Shown in pieces: positions 1-11,124 of a DNA stretch of 64,000 nucleotides. Where the stretch lies: contig JALPQD010000304.1 of NCBI GenBank assembly GCA_023101885.1, positions 620,001-684,000 of the forward strand, written 5' to 3'. Below the pieces are notes generated by a model. The model did not search any database, was not told where the DNA came from, and saw only the letters and a list, made by a program, of their open reading frames with translations. Source of the stretch: Typhlomys cinereus. Lineage: Eukaryota > Chordata > Mammalia > Rodentia > Platacanthomyidae. The position numbers and the translations under genes were made by a program. Within the stretch, counting starts at the first letter, position 1, and every line of letters starts with the position of its first letter.

Positions 1-532
1 AGGACTGAATTTTGTTGAGCATTTCCTTACCTGCTCTTACCACATAAGTTCCAGAGTCATCTTATAGTACTCTGTCCTTACAGAACTCTCCTGTGCTACG
101 TGAGCATCCTTTATTTATAGTTTAATTTTGATTCGTTTCTCAGATCTGAGTCTTTGTACATAGACCCACAATGATTTGGTCTATGAACATGTTTTGATTC
201 AAATTTCAAGCCAACCACACACCTCAATGCTTGGGTTCATGAACATATCTGTATTTGAATTTCACCCAGCAGATGCTTCTGATCTGCTGATGAGGGCTAT
301 TAGTAACTCTGTATGTATTCTCACCCATGGTTTCATGCATTAACCACTTGTTTATGGTGGGTGCTTTTGCACATTCTATAATACTAACTAAATGGAACAA
401 TATAAATGCTTGCATTTAGACTTGTACAGATTCATATTGACTCACGTGAATGAGCAGCATATTCATTTTTGCTTCTATATATTATGTTTCTGCAGATTAT
501 ATGAATTCTTTATTTTTTCATCACTGTATCAG
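1..532. other. Unassigned non-coding sequence
   Basis: AT-rich sequence with no credible coding frame, splice structure or repeat that I can name. Only short chance frames are present. Confidence 0.5.
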
Positions 533-650
533 TTAGATATATGTGTCGGCTTGGCAATTGAATGTGAAGCTCTGTGTACATCTGTGGAGAATTAGTAGTT
601 AAGGCCAGCCTTGAACAAGCCCATCTAATTGATGAGAGGTAAGAGGGGGG
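533..650 (+). repeat. 5' fragment of a MaLR-type LTR
   Basis: The order of blocks (TGTCGGCTTGGCAATTGAA, then GAAGCTCTGTGTACA, then GAGAATTAGTAGTTAAGGC, then a GATGAGAGG block) parallels the 5' halves of the LTRs at 3226, 36862 and 52204. Only the first third remains. The assignment rests on this internal match plus general resemblance to rodent ERVL-MaLR LTRs. Confidence 0.5.
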
Positions 651-717
651 TAGAGGGGAGCAGGGGTAAGTACTCGGTATGCTTGTAAAACTAGAAAAAT
701 AAAATAATAACAAAAAA

Positions 718-866
718 GTTACATCTCCACCAGTTCTGAGTATTGCCAGTCCTTGAATTTTTTTTTTTTTTTTTTTTGGCCAAAGTAGTAGGAGTATAGT
801 AATTGGTATTTGTTGTTTACATCTGCATGTCTTTGATAGCTAGTGGGGCTGAATATCTTTTAAAAA
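718..866 (-). repeat. Old L1 fragment, 3' part of ORF2 (antisense)
   Basis: Read on the plus strand it contains the typical reverse-complement L1 phrases: CACCAGTTCTGAGTATTGCC, then a stretch ending in CATCTGCATGTCTTTGATAG and GTGGGGCTGAATATC. The same L1 seems to resume after the B3 insertion, at about 1066. It is degenerate and non-functional. Confidence 0.6.
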
Positions 867-1065
867 CATTTTATTTATTTATGAGAGAGAGAGAGAGAGA
901 GAACACATGTATGTCATGATGCATAAGGTGGAGGTCAGAGGACAACGTTTGGAAGTCATTTCTCTCCTTCAACCATGAGGACTTCTGGGGGTTGAACTCA
1001 GATAACCAGATGTGAATAGGCATCTTATCTCCTCTCTCTCTCTAGCTTCTAGAGCATCTTTTTAT
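867..1065 (-). repeat. B3-like SINE inserted in the old L1
   Basis: Antisense B3-type SINE. Tail TTTATTTATTTATGAGAGAG with a short GA array, then the B3 body (GGTGGAGGTCAGAGGACAAC) and a decayed tRNA-like head. It separates two halves of one L1 and so is younger than that L1. Confidence 0.6.
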
Positions 1066-1200
1066 CCTTATTGAATATTTCTTTCCTATACACTGTTCAT
1101 ATTCTTTTGCCCATTTTCCTCTTAGGTTGTCCTTTTCTGTTGTTTTACAGCTATATCATGAGTTGCAGGGCTGACCCTTTGTATCAATGCAAGTATTGGC
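1066..1200 (-). repeat. Old L1 fragment, continuation
   Basis: Plus-strand text such as TTCATATTCTTTTGCCCATT is the antisense of the L1 ORF2 3' end and follows the block that stops at 866. Together they look like one L1 split by the B3-like SINE. Confidence 0.5.
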
Positions 1201-2574
1201 TCTTGGTAAAGAGGTGATCCTATAACGTTACTAGAAATGATGTTCTAAATTTAATTCAGCTTTTTAGTGGGCTTTGATTTGACTTATTAATGAAGTAGCC
1301 TTCAGCATACTCATAAGTCAATTTCTTTTCATTAAACTTGTTCACTGGGATTTTGGAACAACTGGATGAATTTAAAATGAATTTTTGAACTTGGATGGCA
1401 GAAATCCCCTCAGAAATGTTAGAGAAAGAAAAAAAATTAAAGAAAGGAAAGAAACCAGAGAGTGACTTTGATCCCTTCACAAGCAAGGTGCAGCCTTCAT
1501 CTGTTTCTTTGAAATAGAATCTGAAGCTGGGAAGGGGCTCTTTGACTTTAGTAATATCCAGTTTAGAATTCACTGGATTCTAGATGTAAAGAGCTAGAAG
1601 AAGCCACAGGCACCATCTGGCTCAACCCTCTCATTTTACAGGAAATAGAAGCTCAGAGAGACCAAATGAAACATTCAGGATTGAAACTTAGTCCCCCCCC
1701 ACTTCCCCACCCGCCCAAAGTTTCTGGTTTATAAAAAGATGGACTTCACTCTTCATTCTGCAACTGGAATGGGACTTTCACAATCTGACACAGATGCTCA
1801 AAATCTCCTAGAAATCCCCCTCTGTGCAAGACGGCCCTTTCTTCACTAGTAACTCTCTTGCAGTTCTGCATAAATCTCAGATAAATGCTTTGGACATGCA
1901 ACAACTAATATTCTCTTAAACCTAGTGGACATTATAAATCAGTCTGCAGAATGGACAGGGGACTTCCGTTTTCTCTTTCCTTCTTCTTTCTTCTTTCATC
2001 CTCCTCCTCCTTCTAATGATCCATTTCTCTTCTCTAGGGAGCGAACACAGTGCTCTTATTTCTTAGATTTTGGAAGCGTTGGTTAGAAATAAATCTCTCC
2101 AAGTGGTTAGATGAAGGCCCCCTTCAACAACACTAAAAGCCTCATTTCTCCCCCCACCCCCAGATTTTTCTTATGCATGGTCTTCATTTCAGTGTCCTAA
2201 AAGTTTATTTTGGTTAAATCAGTTTTCTCTTCTAAATAAAACATTAATTGAGGAGTTACACTTCAAGTTAGCGTCCTACTTAAGTTCTAAAATGTCTGAA
2301 TCTAGAATAAGGTCCACCAACAGTGCTTTGTAATGACCGTCTATCTTCCTTGCCCCATGTGGCGAAATCATTCCGGGTTTTCCTTAAGCTGCTCTCCTTG
2401 GTAATTGTCTGGTGTCTCCAGAGTCCTTACTTTACAAAACAGCTCTCAGCAATCAACAACCCGGCATGCTGAAGCCAGATGGTTAGCTGCTGTAGGACAG
2501 CGCTAGATTTCCTGTTTGCTGGGCTGCTGATGATAATGATGGTGATACTAGGGATAAAAATAAAAATAAAGGAA
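1201..2574. other. Unassigned sequence with a MIR-like scrap
   Basis: Mostly unassigned. Around 1590-1665 the phrase CTCATTTTACAGGAAATAGA followed by AGCTCAGAGAG resembles MIR or a related old mammalian SINE on the plus strand. A 105-codon minus frame at 1256-1573 has no recognisable domain, and I treat it as chance. Confidence 0.45.
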
Positions 2575-2758
2575 TTATGCTTATTACATGCCAGGCACTC
2601 TTCTAAGTGTTTCACACATATGAATAACTCACTTAATCCTCCGGAGTCTAGGAGGTAAATTACTATTATTACCTCCATTTTGCATACAGAGGCAGATAGA
2701 GGTCAAGTCATTTATCCAGAGTCAAACTGTTTACCAGTGAGGAGCCAAACAGAACATT
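2575..2758 (+). repeat. MIR SINE
   Basis: Plus-strand MIR core and 3' region: TGCCAGGCACTCTTCTAAGT, then CACTTAATCCTCC, TACTATTATTACCTCCATTT, and AGAGGTCAAGTCATTTATCC. Old and diverged but unmistakable. Confidence 0.8.
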
Positions 2759-3139
2759 GATGATACATAAACATGGGTAATTTGGGAGATTTATTTACAA
2801 AACGTGGGTGTCAAGGAGACACGGGTGGAAGTAGGAACCGGCTGGCTAGTTCTGACAGCCCATCAGTCAGCGAGGATGAGGGAGGAGCAGGGGGCAGAAT
2901 TCAGGAGCTTTCTTGTGAGGACAATTAAATCTGGCCTCTTGCGCAGGGCAGTATCTGGTAAGGGACTCTCGTCAGTGCACGGAAGGCTTGCAGGGAAAGA
3001 GCAGGGAAGTAAACGTCCTCACTTCCTGTCTGGCCTCCCCTAGCACTCTTAATGGAACCTATCAGTGGGTATCAGAACTTAGCAGGACTCCAAGTGACCC
3101 AAAGTTTGGTGAGGATGGGTATGAGGACACAGTAGTGTA
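2759..3139. other. Insertion-like unassigned block between two MIR pieces
   Basis: GC-richer block lying between two MIR fragments of the same strand. It may be an LTR or another element inserted there. I could not name it, and no coding signal is convincing. Confidence 0.35.
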
Positions 3140-3225
3140 CCTCTGGCCCACACTAAGTGCTATGTGGTAGAGCTGGGATTTGAACCCAGGCAGCCTCATT
3201 GCAAAGATCATATTCCTAACCATTG
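3140..3225 (+). repeat. MIR SINE, 3' part
   Basis: Contains GTAGAGCTGGGATTTGAACC, then CAGGCAGCCT and CCTAACCATTGTG, the typical 3' end of MIR. It may continue the MIR at 2575 or be a second copy. Confidence 0.75.
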
Positions 3226-3597
3226 TGTACAGAGGGTTTAAGCTCTGCACACATTTGTAAAGAATCAGTGGTTGAGTTAGGGCACCCAAGCAAGCCTGAA
3301 GAAGATCATGTAGTTGATGGGGAAGATGCAGCCCATGGTGGGTGGACTAGTCTCTGGGTAGGTGAATAAGATGGAGGGAGCTGGTTAAGACAGTTGGCAT
3401 CTTCCTCTCTCTCTCTCTCTCAGCTATTATTTGGATTTGGTGTGGCCAGTTCCCTTGGTCCTCGGTGTTGGTGTGTGCTTTCCTTCCAAGCTGGACAAGG
3501 AATGTAATCAGACTATCATAAGACAAAATTAAACCCCTTGTTCCCTTGTTTTGTTGTGGATTTATCAGCAACATGCAGAGTAACTGCAAAAGGTAGT
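3226..3597 (+). repeat. MaLR-type solo LTR, subfamily 1
   Basis: Shares an ordered set of blocks with the LTRs at 36862 and 52204: GCCCATGGTGGG in the middle, TGGTGTGGCCAGTTCCCTTG, a polyadenylation-like AAAATTAAACCCC, and a TTTATCAGCAAC...TAACTGCA end. No internal retroviral region is attached, so it is a solo LTR. Class is inferred from general resemblance to rodent MaLR LTRs. Confidence 0.6.
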
Positions 3598-3758
3598 GAC
3601 TAGTATGTAGTAGATAGGATACGTCTGATAAGTCATCTAAGAGACCGAGACTGTCACATGCTGCCAACATTTGTCTAGAGAGCAGAAAAACCAGCACGAC
3701 TCCCCAGATTTCTTCTTTCATTTATTTATATGTATCCATCTTGATCTAGAAAGTTCTA
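3598..3758. other. Short spacer between two LTRs
   Basis: Unassigned sequence separating two LTRs of the same orientation but different subfamilies. Confidence 0.4.
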
Positions 3759-4137
3759 TGTGATGGTTAGTTAGTGTTGTTAACCTGACAGGATTTGGAA
3801 TCACAAGGGGACAGGTATCTAGCTACATCTGTGAGAGGTTATTTAGCTTTCAGGTCTACCTGGGAGGAATTATGCTGATTAAGTTAATTAAGGTGGAAAG
3901 ACTTACCCTGAAAGTGGGTGGTGCCGTTCCTTGGGTTAGCCCTGGGATTTGTAAAAAGGAGAATGTTGCCAGGGTGTGAGGCATTCATGGCATTTTTGCT
4001 TCCAGAGTATGGACAGCATGTCTCCAGCTGCCTCAGGCTCCTGCAGCTAGGCCTGCCGACGCATGGATGTACCCTTAACTGTAAGTCAAAATAAACCCTT
4101 TTCCTCTTAAGTTATTTTTGTCAAAGTAACTAAGTCA
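3759..4137 (+). repeat. MaLR-type solo LTR, subfamily 2 (TG...CA)
   Basis: Begins TGTGATGGTTAGTTAGTG and TTAACCTGACAGG, contains GAGGTTATTTAGC, GTGGGTGGTGCC and a late AAAATAAACCCTTTTCCTC, and ends GTAACTAAGTCA. This is the layout of common rodent MaLR LTRs, with a terminal TG and CA. No internal region is present. Confidence 0.65.
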
Positions 4138-5417
4138 AGCTAGAAGCTGTTGGACTTGTCTCTCTCTCCGTTATGAGTCATATTTGCGTCGTCACATTTT
4201 AGGTAGAGCCAACACGTGCTGACTTTTCTCCAACTAAGCTTTCGTATGGTCATATTGCACTGTTGATTACTTCAAAAAAGTTAGATACTTTTTTTGGAAG
4301 CTGCTGAAGCATGAATGACGCCCCCTTTGTTTGCAGTCTGGGGGGAGGGGAGGGAGGTCCCATACATGAAGCTGAAGCCAGAATTGAATGTTATGAGTAA
4401 TAACCAATTACCTTGAGAATGAACCACCACTGACTGGTACAAAATGTTTGAATATTATTGTTGTTTTCCACTTCGTTTCTCTTTGACATAATGGAAAAAT
4501 CCTGGGGCACAATGCGATTGCTTTAGAGAAGGAAAACTGGCAGGAGGAATCGTTGGTTCTGCATTTAAAGGAACTTAAGGATAGAGTTTGAGCCCCATTC
4601 CTAGGAAAATGGCCAAAAGGTAGATTTCCTGTGAGATGCTTTATCAGGGAGGGGTCGCAAGGGACAGAAGAAGGATAACACACAATTGGGCAGAGTGCTG
4701 TATTAGGAAGATCTGTCTGCCTTCATTGTCTTTAAACTTTGGGACTTGAAAAATTACCAATGGGAATAAGAATCCTCCATCAAATAAGAGGATATATATT
4801 ACCATTTTTGTCCAAAGTTCTAAAGACTAAGAGTAACGTAAGAAAGGCAGGTATAAAATGTCAGCACTCCTTCAAGTTGTGTACACTGACAGGATCTGCC
4901 TGGCAGATCCAGAGAGATAAATCCCCCCGGGGAATTGAGAGGGCAGATCATTTTCTTTCAATAAAGGGACTGACCACATGAGAAAAGACGAGCAAAGGTG
5001 TCTGACTCCAAGATCTTTCTGGTCAGTTAGAGAATGATAACTGACTAAAACTGATTCGCTCTGATTTCAGAGATGCCAGTTAGCACTGACATGCCAAAGT
5101 ACACGGGGGAATCAGCTTCAGGCTCTGGACCACAAAGACATTTAAAGGACTGCTGGCTGCGTGCGGGGCATGATGGTTCAGCAAAGGATCACGGACATGG
5201 TGGTGCCTTTGAGACTCCGTGAATTTAGAGACTGACACTGCGTCCACACGGTCAGTGAAGAGAATGGAAGCTCTTGGGGTGTGAGGTGCTCTCTCAGAGG
5301 AGTTTACTGCCACCTTGTCTCTTTCCTTTACGAAAAGGAAAATGCCAGCTGCCTCACACGCTGGCGATGGCAGACAGTAACTTTGAAGTTTGTCTTCGGT
5401 TAAAAGTTTCTGTCCTT
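4138..5417. other. Unassigned non-coding sequence
   Basis: No repeat or gene that I can support. Short open frames (4408-4683 minus, 4739-4981 plus, 5080-5313 minus) lack domains, and I treat them as chance. Confidence 0.45.
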
Positions 5418-5600
5418 GGGCTGGGGAGATGGCTCAAGGGTTAAAACCTTTGCCTTGCAAGCAAAAGGACCTGAGTTCAGATTCCCAAGTCTCATAAAAA
5501 AAAATGCTAAGAGGAAATTCAGGTCCTGGAAGGCATGAGAAACTCCAGAGCAAAAGTAAGAAGGAGGTAGAGCAATCCAGGATGAATCCAAAGTCACTCT
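5418..5600 (+). repeat. Old family A SINE, 5' part, split by an LTR
   Basis: tRNA-like head GGGCTGGGGAGATGGCTCAA, B-box region CCTGAGTTCAGATTCCC, and body AGGAGGTAGAGCAATCCAGG. It stops at AAGTCACTCT, where an LTR begins. The 3' part with the CA array resumes at about 6181. Confidence 0.8.
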
Positions 5601-6180
5601 TGTATTAGTCAGGGTTCTCTGGAAGAACAGAATCCATAGAATGTATGTGTGTGTGTGTGTGTGTGTGTATTTATTAAATCGACTCACAGTAAAGCAGTGT
5701 CTTTCAGGAGCTTGACCCAAATGCCCCGCAAAGCCAAAGAATCCTGAGAAAGTCTCAGTCTCTTGCTGGGGGGTTGAGGACACTGAGCTCATCAGCGATG
5801 AATAGCAAACGGTGGCAAGACCTACTAGACCAGGCTCCAAAGACATTGGGAACAGTAGCGAGGTCGAAAGGGTTGAGATCTGAATCAGCCAAGGATGGAG
5901 GCAGCAGCGGCACAAGCTACAAAGAAGGCAACGATGAGATGCCCGCTTGAAGAGTGGACTCGACAGCAGCCCAGTACAGAATAAGGGAAGAGCAAGTCCC
6001 TCCTACTTGCACTTCCTATTGTCGGTCCACTGGAAAGCACCACCCACTACAGGCTGGGTTTTCCGCATCAATTAAACAAGCACCTGCAGGCTTGTTCAGG
6101 GCCTGCTCCGACCACTGATTCTTTACAGCTGTGCCCCAAACAGTCTCTAAGGGTCAATTGACACTCAAATCTGATCATAA
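5601..6180 (-). repeat. MaLR-type LTR inserted into the SINE
   Basis: Starts TGTATTAGTCAGGGTTCTCT and ends near GGTCAATTGACACTC...GATCATAA, the reverse complement layout of a MaLR LTR with its own internal GT microsatellite. It separates the two halves of a family A SINE, so it inserted after that SINE. Confidence 0.65.
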
Positions 6181-6218
6181 TAGCCTCCATGGGCACATAC
6201 ACCCTCAAGTGCCCTTTG

Positions 6219-6269
<51 letters not shown>

Positions 6270-6276
6270 CACACAA
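6181..6276 (+). repeat. Old family A SINE, 3' part with (CA)n
   Basis: GCCTCCATGGGCACATACAC, then CTCAAGTGCCCTTTGGTA, then about 54 bases of CA repeat. This matches the 3' body of the old copy at 57275 and continues the SINE cut at 5600. Confidence 0.75.
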
Positions 6277-6945
6277 TTGTTGCTATGGTCTGGGGACAGA
6301 GACCTTTGAGATACCAGGGCTGGTCTTTAGCTAGACCACCTGAGCTCATCTCATTTCCATTGGAAGTGACTGGTCAGGAAACCAAAGAAATGGTTTCTAA
6401 GAGGGTAACACTTGGGGCTCAGGTCTCATATGGAGGTAGTTCAGTGGGAAGGGGAAGGTACCCCCATGCCCATGCCCGGAAGAGCTACCAGTAATTCTCT
6501 GTGGTGTCCATGGTATCAGCCAGAACTGAGCATTTTACTTCTCACCCAACTCTTGGGATGGTTTTTCTGGTGCAGGTAGCATATCCACCCCGCCCCCTTG
6601 CCTATGTCTCTCAGGTGAATCTCCATGTTCCACCTGTAACAAGTAACATATAAAGCGTCCCCTCACTCATCTGGACCTGGATTCCTGGTGGACATACCCA
6701 TGTAAGGGAGTGAAAAAGCTTGAATCTACAAGTGTACCAGCTGGTTTGGCTGGGAGCACCTCCACCTTAGACTGCCATCCCCTCAGCTCCTGGGGTTCCC
6801 ATGGGAACCAGAAGCATCACTCGGCTTCTCTGCACCTGGATGATGATTCATCCAGAACTGCAGGGCCAAGTGCTTTCCAGAGTCCCAGAGGCTGGAGGGT
6901 GGGGTGCACAGGGCTGGGTAACCCAAATAAAAACACAGACAGACA
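6277..6945. other. Unassigned non-coding sequence
   Basis: No gene or named repeat seen. Open frames over 6710-7043 overlap on both strands and carry no domain signature. Confidence 0.45.
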
Positions 6946-7140
6946 GCAGGATTAAGTTCTGGTGTTCTGTAATACATCACGGTGATCGCAAGTAATGATA
7001 ATTTATTACGTGTTTCAGAGAGGATTTTGGATGTTCCCAACATAAAGAAGCAATAAATGTTTCAGATGGCAGAGATGTTGATTACTCTCAGCTTTGATTA
7101 TTACACATTGCGTATACCTGTCACACTCTTTTTTAATAAA
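6946..7140 (+). repeat. Ancient L1 3'UTR (L1MA-like)
   Basis: Phrases AAGTTCTGGTGTTCTGTAAT, GAGAGGATTTTGGATGTTCC, CAATAAATGTTTCAGATGGC and TTTGATTATTACACATTGCG appear in the order found in old mammalian L1MA 3' ends. Diverged. Confidence 0.65.
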
Positions 7141-7649
7141 AAGAACACTCTGCCAGCATCCCTCAACTTGAGTCTGCGCCTGTGATGACATTCTGTTGAA
7201 TCCTACACCCAGAGGGCCTGAGTAATTCCAGGGAATATCACAAAGAGTCTCTGGTGTAAATAGCAAATATCAATATGCTAAGGCAAACACTGTGGTAGCA
7301 AGAATGGGATCTAGCAAGACCCCACTCAAGGAATTACTGATGCAAGCTTGCTACTTACACCCCCAAATTGCATAGATGGCTCCTTGTTTATAGAGCATGT
7401 CTATTTGTAAAATTGTTTGTGAGGCACATAAAGAGTAGTTAGGCATTTTATCTTATGTGCCAAATGATTTGGCTACCTGTGTAGAACGCATTGGGTAAGT
7501 TACTTTTTTTTTTTTTAGATGATTTCAGTACTATATTATTGTTATCCAGCTCAAATTACTGTTAAAAGTTTCACTGAATACCTGGGGTCTCCAGAGTCTC
7601 TGTTGAAAGTAGACACAGTACAAACTTAAGAGAGGAAACCTTTACCTGG
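7141..7649. other. Unassigned non-coding sequence
   Basis: AT-rich, with a T run at 7503-7519. Nothing identifiable. Confidence 0.4.
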
Positions 7650-7758
7650 TGTTCTTTATTCTTTTTTTTCAAAAGAAGTTGTAGCTTGTATGTGGATTTT
7701 GCCATCCTGACCAGGATGAGATGATTTGCATTTCCCTGATGGCTAGGTATGTGGAGCA
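7650..7758 (-). repeat. L1 fragment, ORF2 3' part (antisense)
   Basis: GCCATCCTGACCAGGATGAG, GATTTGCATTTCCCTGATGG and TGTGGAGCATTTTTT are standard antisense L1 text. A younger L1 3' end begins directly at the T run that follows. Confidence 0.7.
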
Positions 7759-8272
7759 TTTTTTTTTTTTTTTATTTCTTCCACTCATACAAAGTTGATA
7801 AGTACCCCATTCCCCTCCCTTCCTCCCACCCCTCCCTGGACCCTCTTACTCCCTCCCCTCTTTTCCCCTTCCTTTCCTCCCTCCCTCCCTTTCTCCCAGT
7901 GGGGGGGGCATTCTGGAACATTCTTTAGTATGCACATCAAACTTCCCTCTGGGTCCTCCTCTCTGATGAGGTGTAAGGACTCAGTGGCATTGCCTAGAGC
8001 TTTTTTTTGTGTGTGTTCCCCTTTAGTATAGGAGCACTATCATGGCTGTTAATCCCTTGCCTCTAAGGATCGTAGTGCCTGTGATCCATGCTAGACTATG
8101 GGGGTTCAATGATATTTTGGTCATTGTGCAGGTCATGGAAAGTCCTATTATGATTATGTTGGCTCTAACTTGTACGGAGTATCTTGCATATCGTTGCTCC
8201 TCCCCATCCTTAGGCTCTTACAATCTTACTGCCCCCTCTTCCTCAAATTTCCCTGAGCTTTAGGATGGGGAG
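7759..8272 (-). repeat. 5'-truncated L1, 3'UTR only (antisense)
   Basis: A T run (reverse complement of the poly(A)) is followed by the reverse complement of the same 3'UTR seen on the plus strand at 23.9-24.4 kb. Both contain the G-rich (here C-rich) tract, the GGCTGTTAATCCCTTGCCTC block, the GATCCATGCTAGACT block and the CCTCCCCATCCTTAGGCTC block. Homology stops near GGATGGGGAGAGATT. Confidence 0.8.
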
Positions 8273-9639
8273 AGATTGAACATTTCTTTTAACCAAAAAT
8301 CTATAGGATGGAGCTGAAAGGAGGAATTATTAATTTTTTAATGATACTGCTAGCATTGCAGATAGTTATTTGAAAACTGCTTCAAAAACTGCTGAGCTTC
8401 TCTTGGAAAAGTTTCTGCAGGCTTTGACATTCTTCCGTCAGCATTTGTGGAGAGCAGGGTGATGTCAAGCGGTGTAGATTCTTGGAGCAGGCAGGTCAGG
8501 AACATACTACTACTACTGCCTGCTGGGTGGCCGTGGTGCACCGAGTAAGCGAGGGTGTCATGTTAGCAAGTGTGCAGCCTGCGACCAGAAAAACCAATGC
8601 TTGGCTTTGTGCTTTGAGGCAGGGTCTGAACCGGATGCATGGACAAACGTGTGAATGCTCAACACTGACATTCTGCTCTGGGCGATAATGGTTGGATCAA
8701 AGCTGGAGTATTAGGCCTTAGAAACAAAGGGGATCACGTGATACCATGCGGTGCTGGGGGAACCACCACCAGGTATGCTCCCCATTAGCTGTGTCCCGCC
8801 GTGATGGAAAATGGGCTTGGGACCCACAAATGCACTCTTAGGTTTATAAACCTGTGGGGTGACGGGGAGGGTGGGGGTTGGTTTTGAGCAGAGCGCTGCA
8901 GACTCATGCACTTTCTCTTCTGTAAAGCGGAGATCTCACGGGGAACACAGAGACGCGTGTCCACAGTGGGCAGGCTGTCCATCCCCAGCTCCGGGTGGAG
9001 GGCATGATCCCTCCTGGGTCCCAAAGTCATGGCGTTTACCAGTCCTCTGTGTGCTGGGCAAGACTTATTGAACTAAAACTTTCTGTCCCTTCCTTCAAGA
9101 TACTTCACAGCTTCTGTTCACTCCTTGTTATTTCGGACAATACTATGCTTTGGTGGTACACAACTTTTTTTGGAGACTAGAAGTCACTGATACTATACTT
9201 TGGTATATAATCAAATTTAAATTAAGTTCCTATTATTTAGTTGGGCATAAGCCTTGACAGCTAGCGTGGCAGGTAACCGTGCTCTGCCGTCTTCCAGGGT
9301 TGGAATTGCACGTGGGCTCCATTCCCATGTAGTATTTGCGTTCTCTTCCTCCGTAGAGGAGAAAAAGGAAGCCGATAGAGCGAAGAGGTACTTGGGCAGT
9401 GAAATAGGGTCTGGAGATTGCTCAGGTCCTGGGTGAGGGAAATGAAGGAATCAAGGGAGCCCAACTTCTGGTGGAGCCTCATGCTTCTTGGGGGAGGGGG
9501 GGGGTCAGGAGACAGGGATGATGGGGTGAGAGTTGGATGGAATGGCTTTGCAATACCTCTGTGGAGCTGGTGAATGAACCCCGAGACCAACTATCACTTT
9601 TAGTAAGGGATTCTGTTGTTTGCAATAAGACATATTCTT
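8273..9639. other. Unassigned non-coding sequence
   Basis: About 1.4 kb with moderate GC and no repeat that I recognise. Several 60-109 codon frames exist on both strands (for example 9261-9590 minus), none with a domain, plausible splice context or codon signature. Confidence 0.45.
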
Positions 9640-9818
9640 TAATAAGAATTTTATTGTGATATAATGAACATAAAATTTATTCATCTTTTTACAGTTATTT
9701 CAGTGTTTTGTGTGTGTTGTGTGTGTCCACAGAGCTGTACATCACTGATCTCTAATTTTAGGAAATTTTCTTTTATCCCACCAAACCCCTTGGCTATTGG
9801 CACTATTTTTCTCTTCTT
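9640..9818 (+). repeat. Possible old L1 3' end fragment
   Basis: AACATAAAATTTATTCATCT followed by ACAGTTATTTCAGTG and GTACATCACTGATCTC resembles an old mammalian L1 3' region. Weak. Confidence 0.35.
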
Positions 9819-10165
9819 TTTAAAAATATCTCATTTGTTCATGGCATACAGACACACACACACACACACAGACACACACACACACACAGACACACACACA
9901 CACAGACACACACACACAGACACACACACAAACACACACACACAGACACACATAGACACACACAGACACACAGACACACACAGACACACACACAAACACA
10001 CACACAGACACACACACACACACACACAGAGCATATAGATGTGCGTAGGCCACAGAGGTTGGAGGACACCTTTGGAAGTCCGTTCTCTCATTCCATCCGT
10101 GGTCTCCAGGTATCAACTCATGTCTCTAGGTTGGAGCACAAGCACCTTTACCTGCGGTACCACCA
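9819..10165 (-). repeat. B3-like SINE with a hierarchical (AC)nAG array
   Basis: The plus-strand tail side holds 180 bases of AC repeat broken at intervals by AG (ACACACACAG units). A B3-like body follows: GGTTGGAGGACACCTTTGGA and GGTCTCCAGGTATCAACTC. The array sits where the SINE's own A/C-rich tail would be. Confidence 0.55.
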
Positions 10166-10473
10166 ATCCCCGGAAAAAAACTGCACCTGAAAGGTTGATT
10201 GACTGATTAGAACTTTGGATGATGGGGGGAGGGTTGGAATGCTGCAAATCTAAAGCCAAATCATCTTGGCCATCTATAGGCCCCTAAGTAGCCGTTTACT
10301 TCCCACCTTTGTTATGACCTAAAATCTTTGTGACTATTAGGCACATCCTTTGTAATGTGCAACTTTACATTTAGTTTCTACCCACCCAAAGGCTAAGCCA
10401 GCATCTGAGATGTGTAGCTGAGCTCTCCTTGCTTTGCTGTAACCTGCCTACCTGATGTTTCTACCAATGCTTA
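10166..10473. other. Unassigned non-coding sequence
   Basis: Nothing identifiable. Confidence 0.4.
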
Positions 10474-10490
10474 AAAATGTTTTTTAAAAA

Positions 10491-10548
10491 AGAATTGCTG
10501 TCTTTAAACTTTATTTATGCATTCATTTAGTGCGTGCGTGTGTGTGTA

Positions 10549-10583
<35 letters not shown>

Positions 10584-10924
10584 AGAAGAGAGCACGTGTC
10601 CCTGTGGAGGCCCCAGGGTGAGTTGGGGAATCATCCTGGATTGTTTCTACCTCCTTCTTGCTTCACTCTAGGATTTCCCAGGCTCTGTGTGTCTGTGTGT
10701 GTGTGTGTATGTGTGTCCTGTGTATGTGTAGAACCACGGACAAATTCGCGAACCACCATGGACGCCTCCACCTCTTCTGCCCCGGGATTCACAGGCTCCG
10801 CCCTACCAGAAGCGCAGGCCGCCCCCGCTTCCGCCTGGCGTCTATACGTGGGATCTGGGATCCGAACTCAGGACCTTCCGCCTGCAAGGCAGAGGCTTAA
10901 CCCCTGAGCCACCTCTCCAGCCCC
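10491..10924 (-). repeat. Composite family A SINE (old 3' half joined to young 5' half)
   Basis: Plus-strand order is old-type tail with GT and GA arrays, old-type body (CATCCTGGATTGTTTCTACC), then a second GT array, then a young-type body and head identical in style to the copies at 22019 and 36100. The whole unit is flanked by an imperfect duplication, AATGTTTTTTAAAAAAG (10474-10490) and AATGTTTTTGAAAAGTG (from about 10930). The old head and the young AT-rich tail are both missing. Confidence 0.75.
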
Positions 10925-11124
10925 TACACAATGTTTTTGAAAAGTGTCTTGATTTATGATTTTTTTTTTTTTTGGTTCTATGACTATACAACTTCACAAA
11001 AGTATTACTGTTGGAACATGGGATCTCATTCACCTTTGTTCATGGGTCATAGTCATGGCCCGGAATAAACTACCTCTTATCCCCAATTGAGATAAGAGTT
11101 GTGATTTTGTATGAATAGTAGTAT

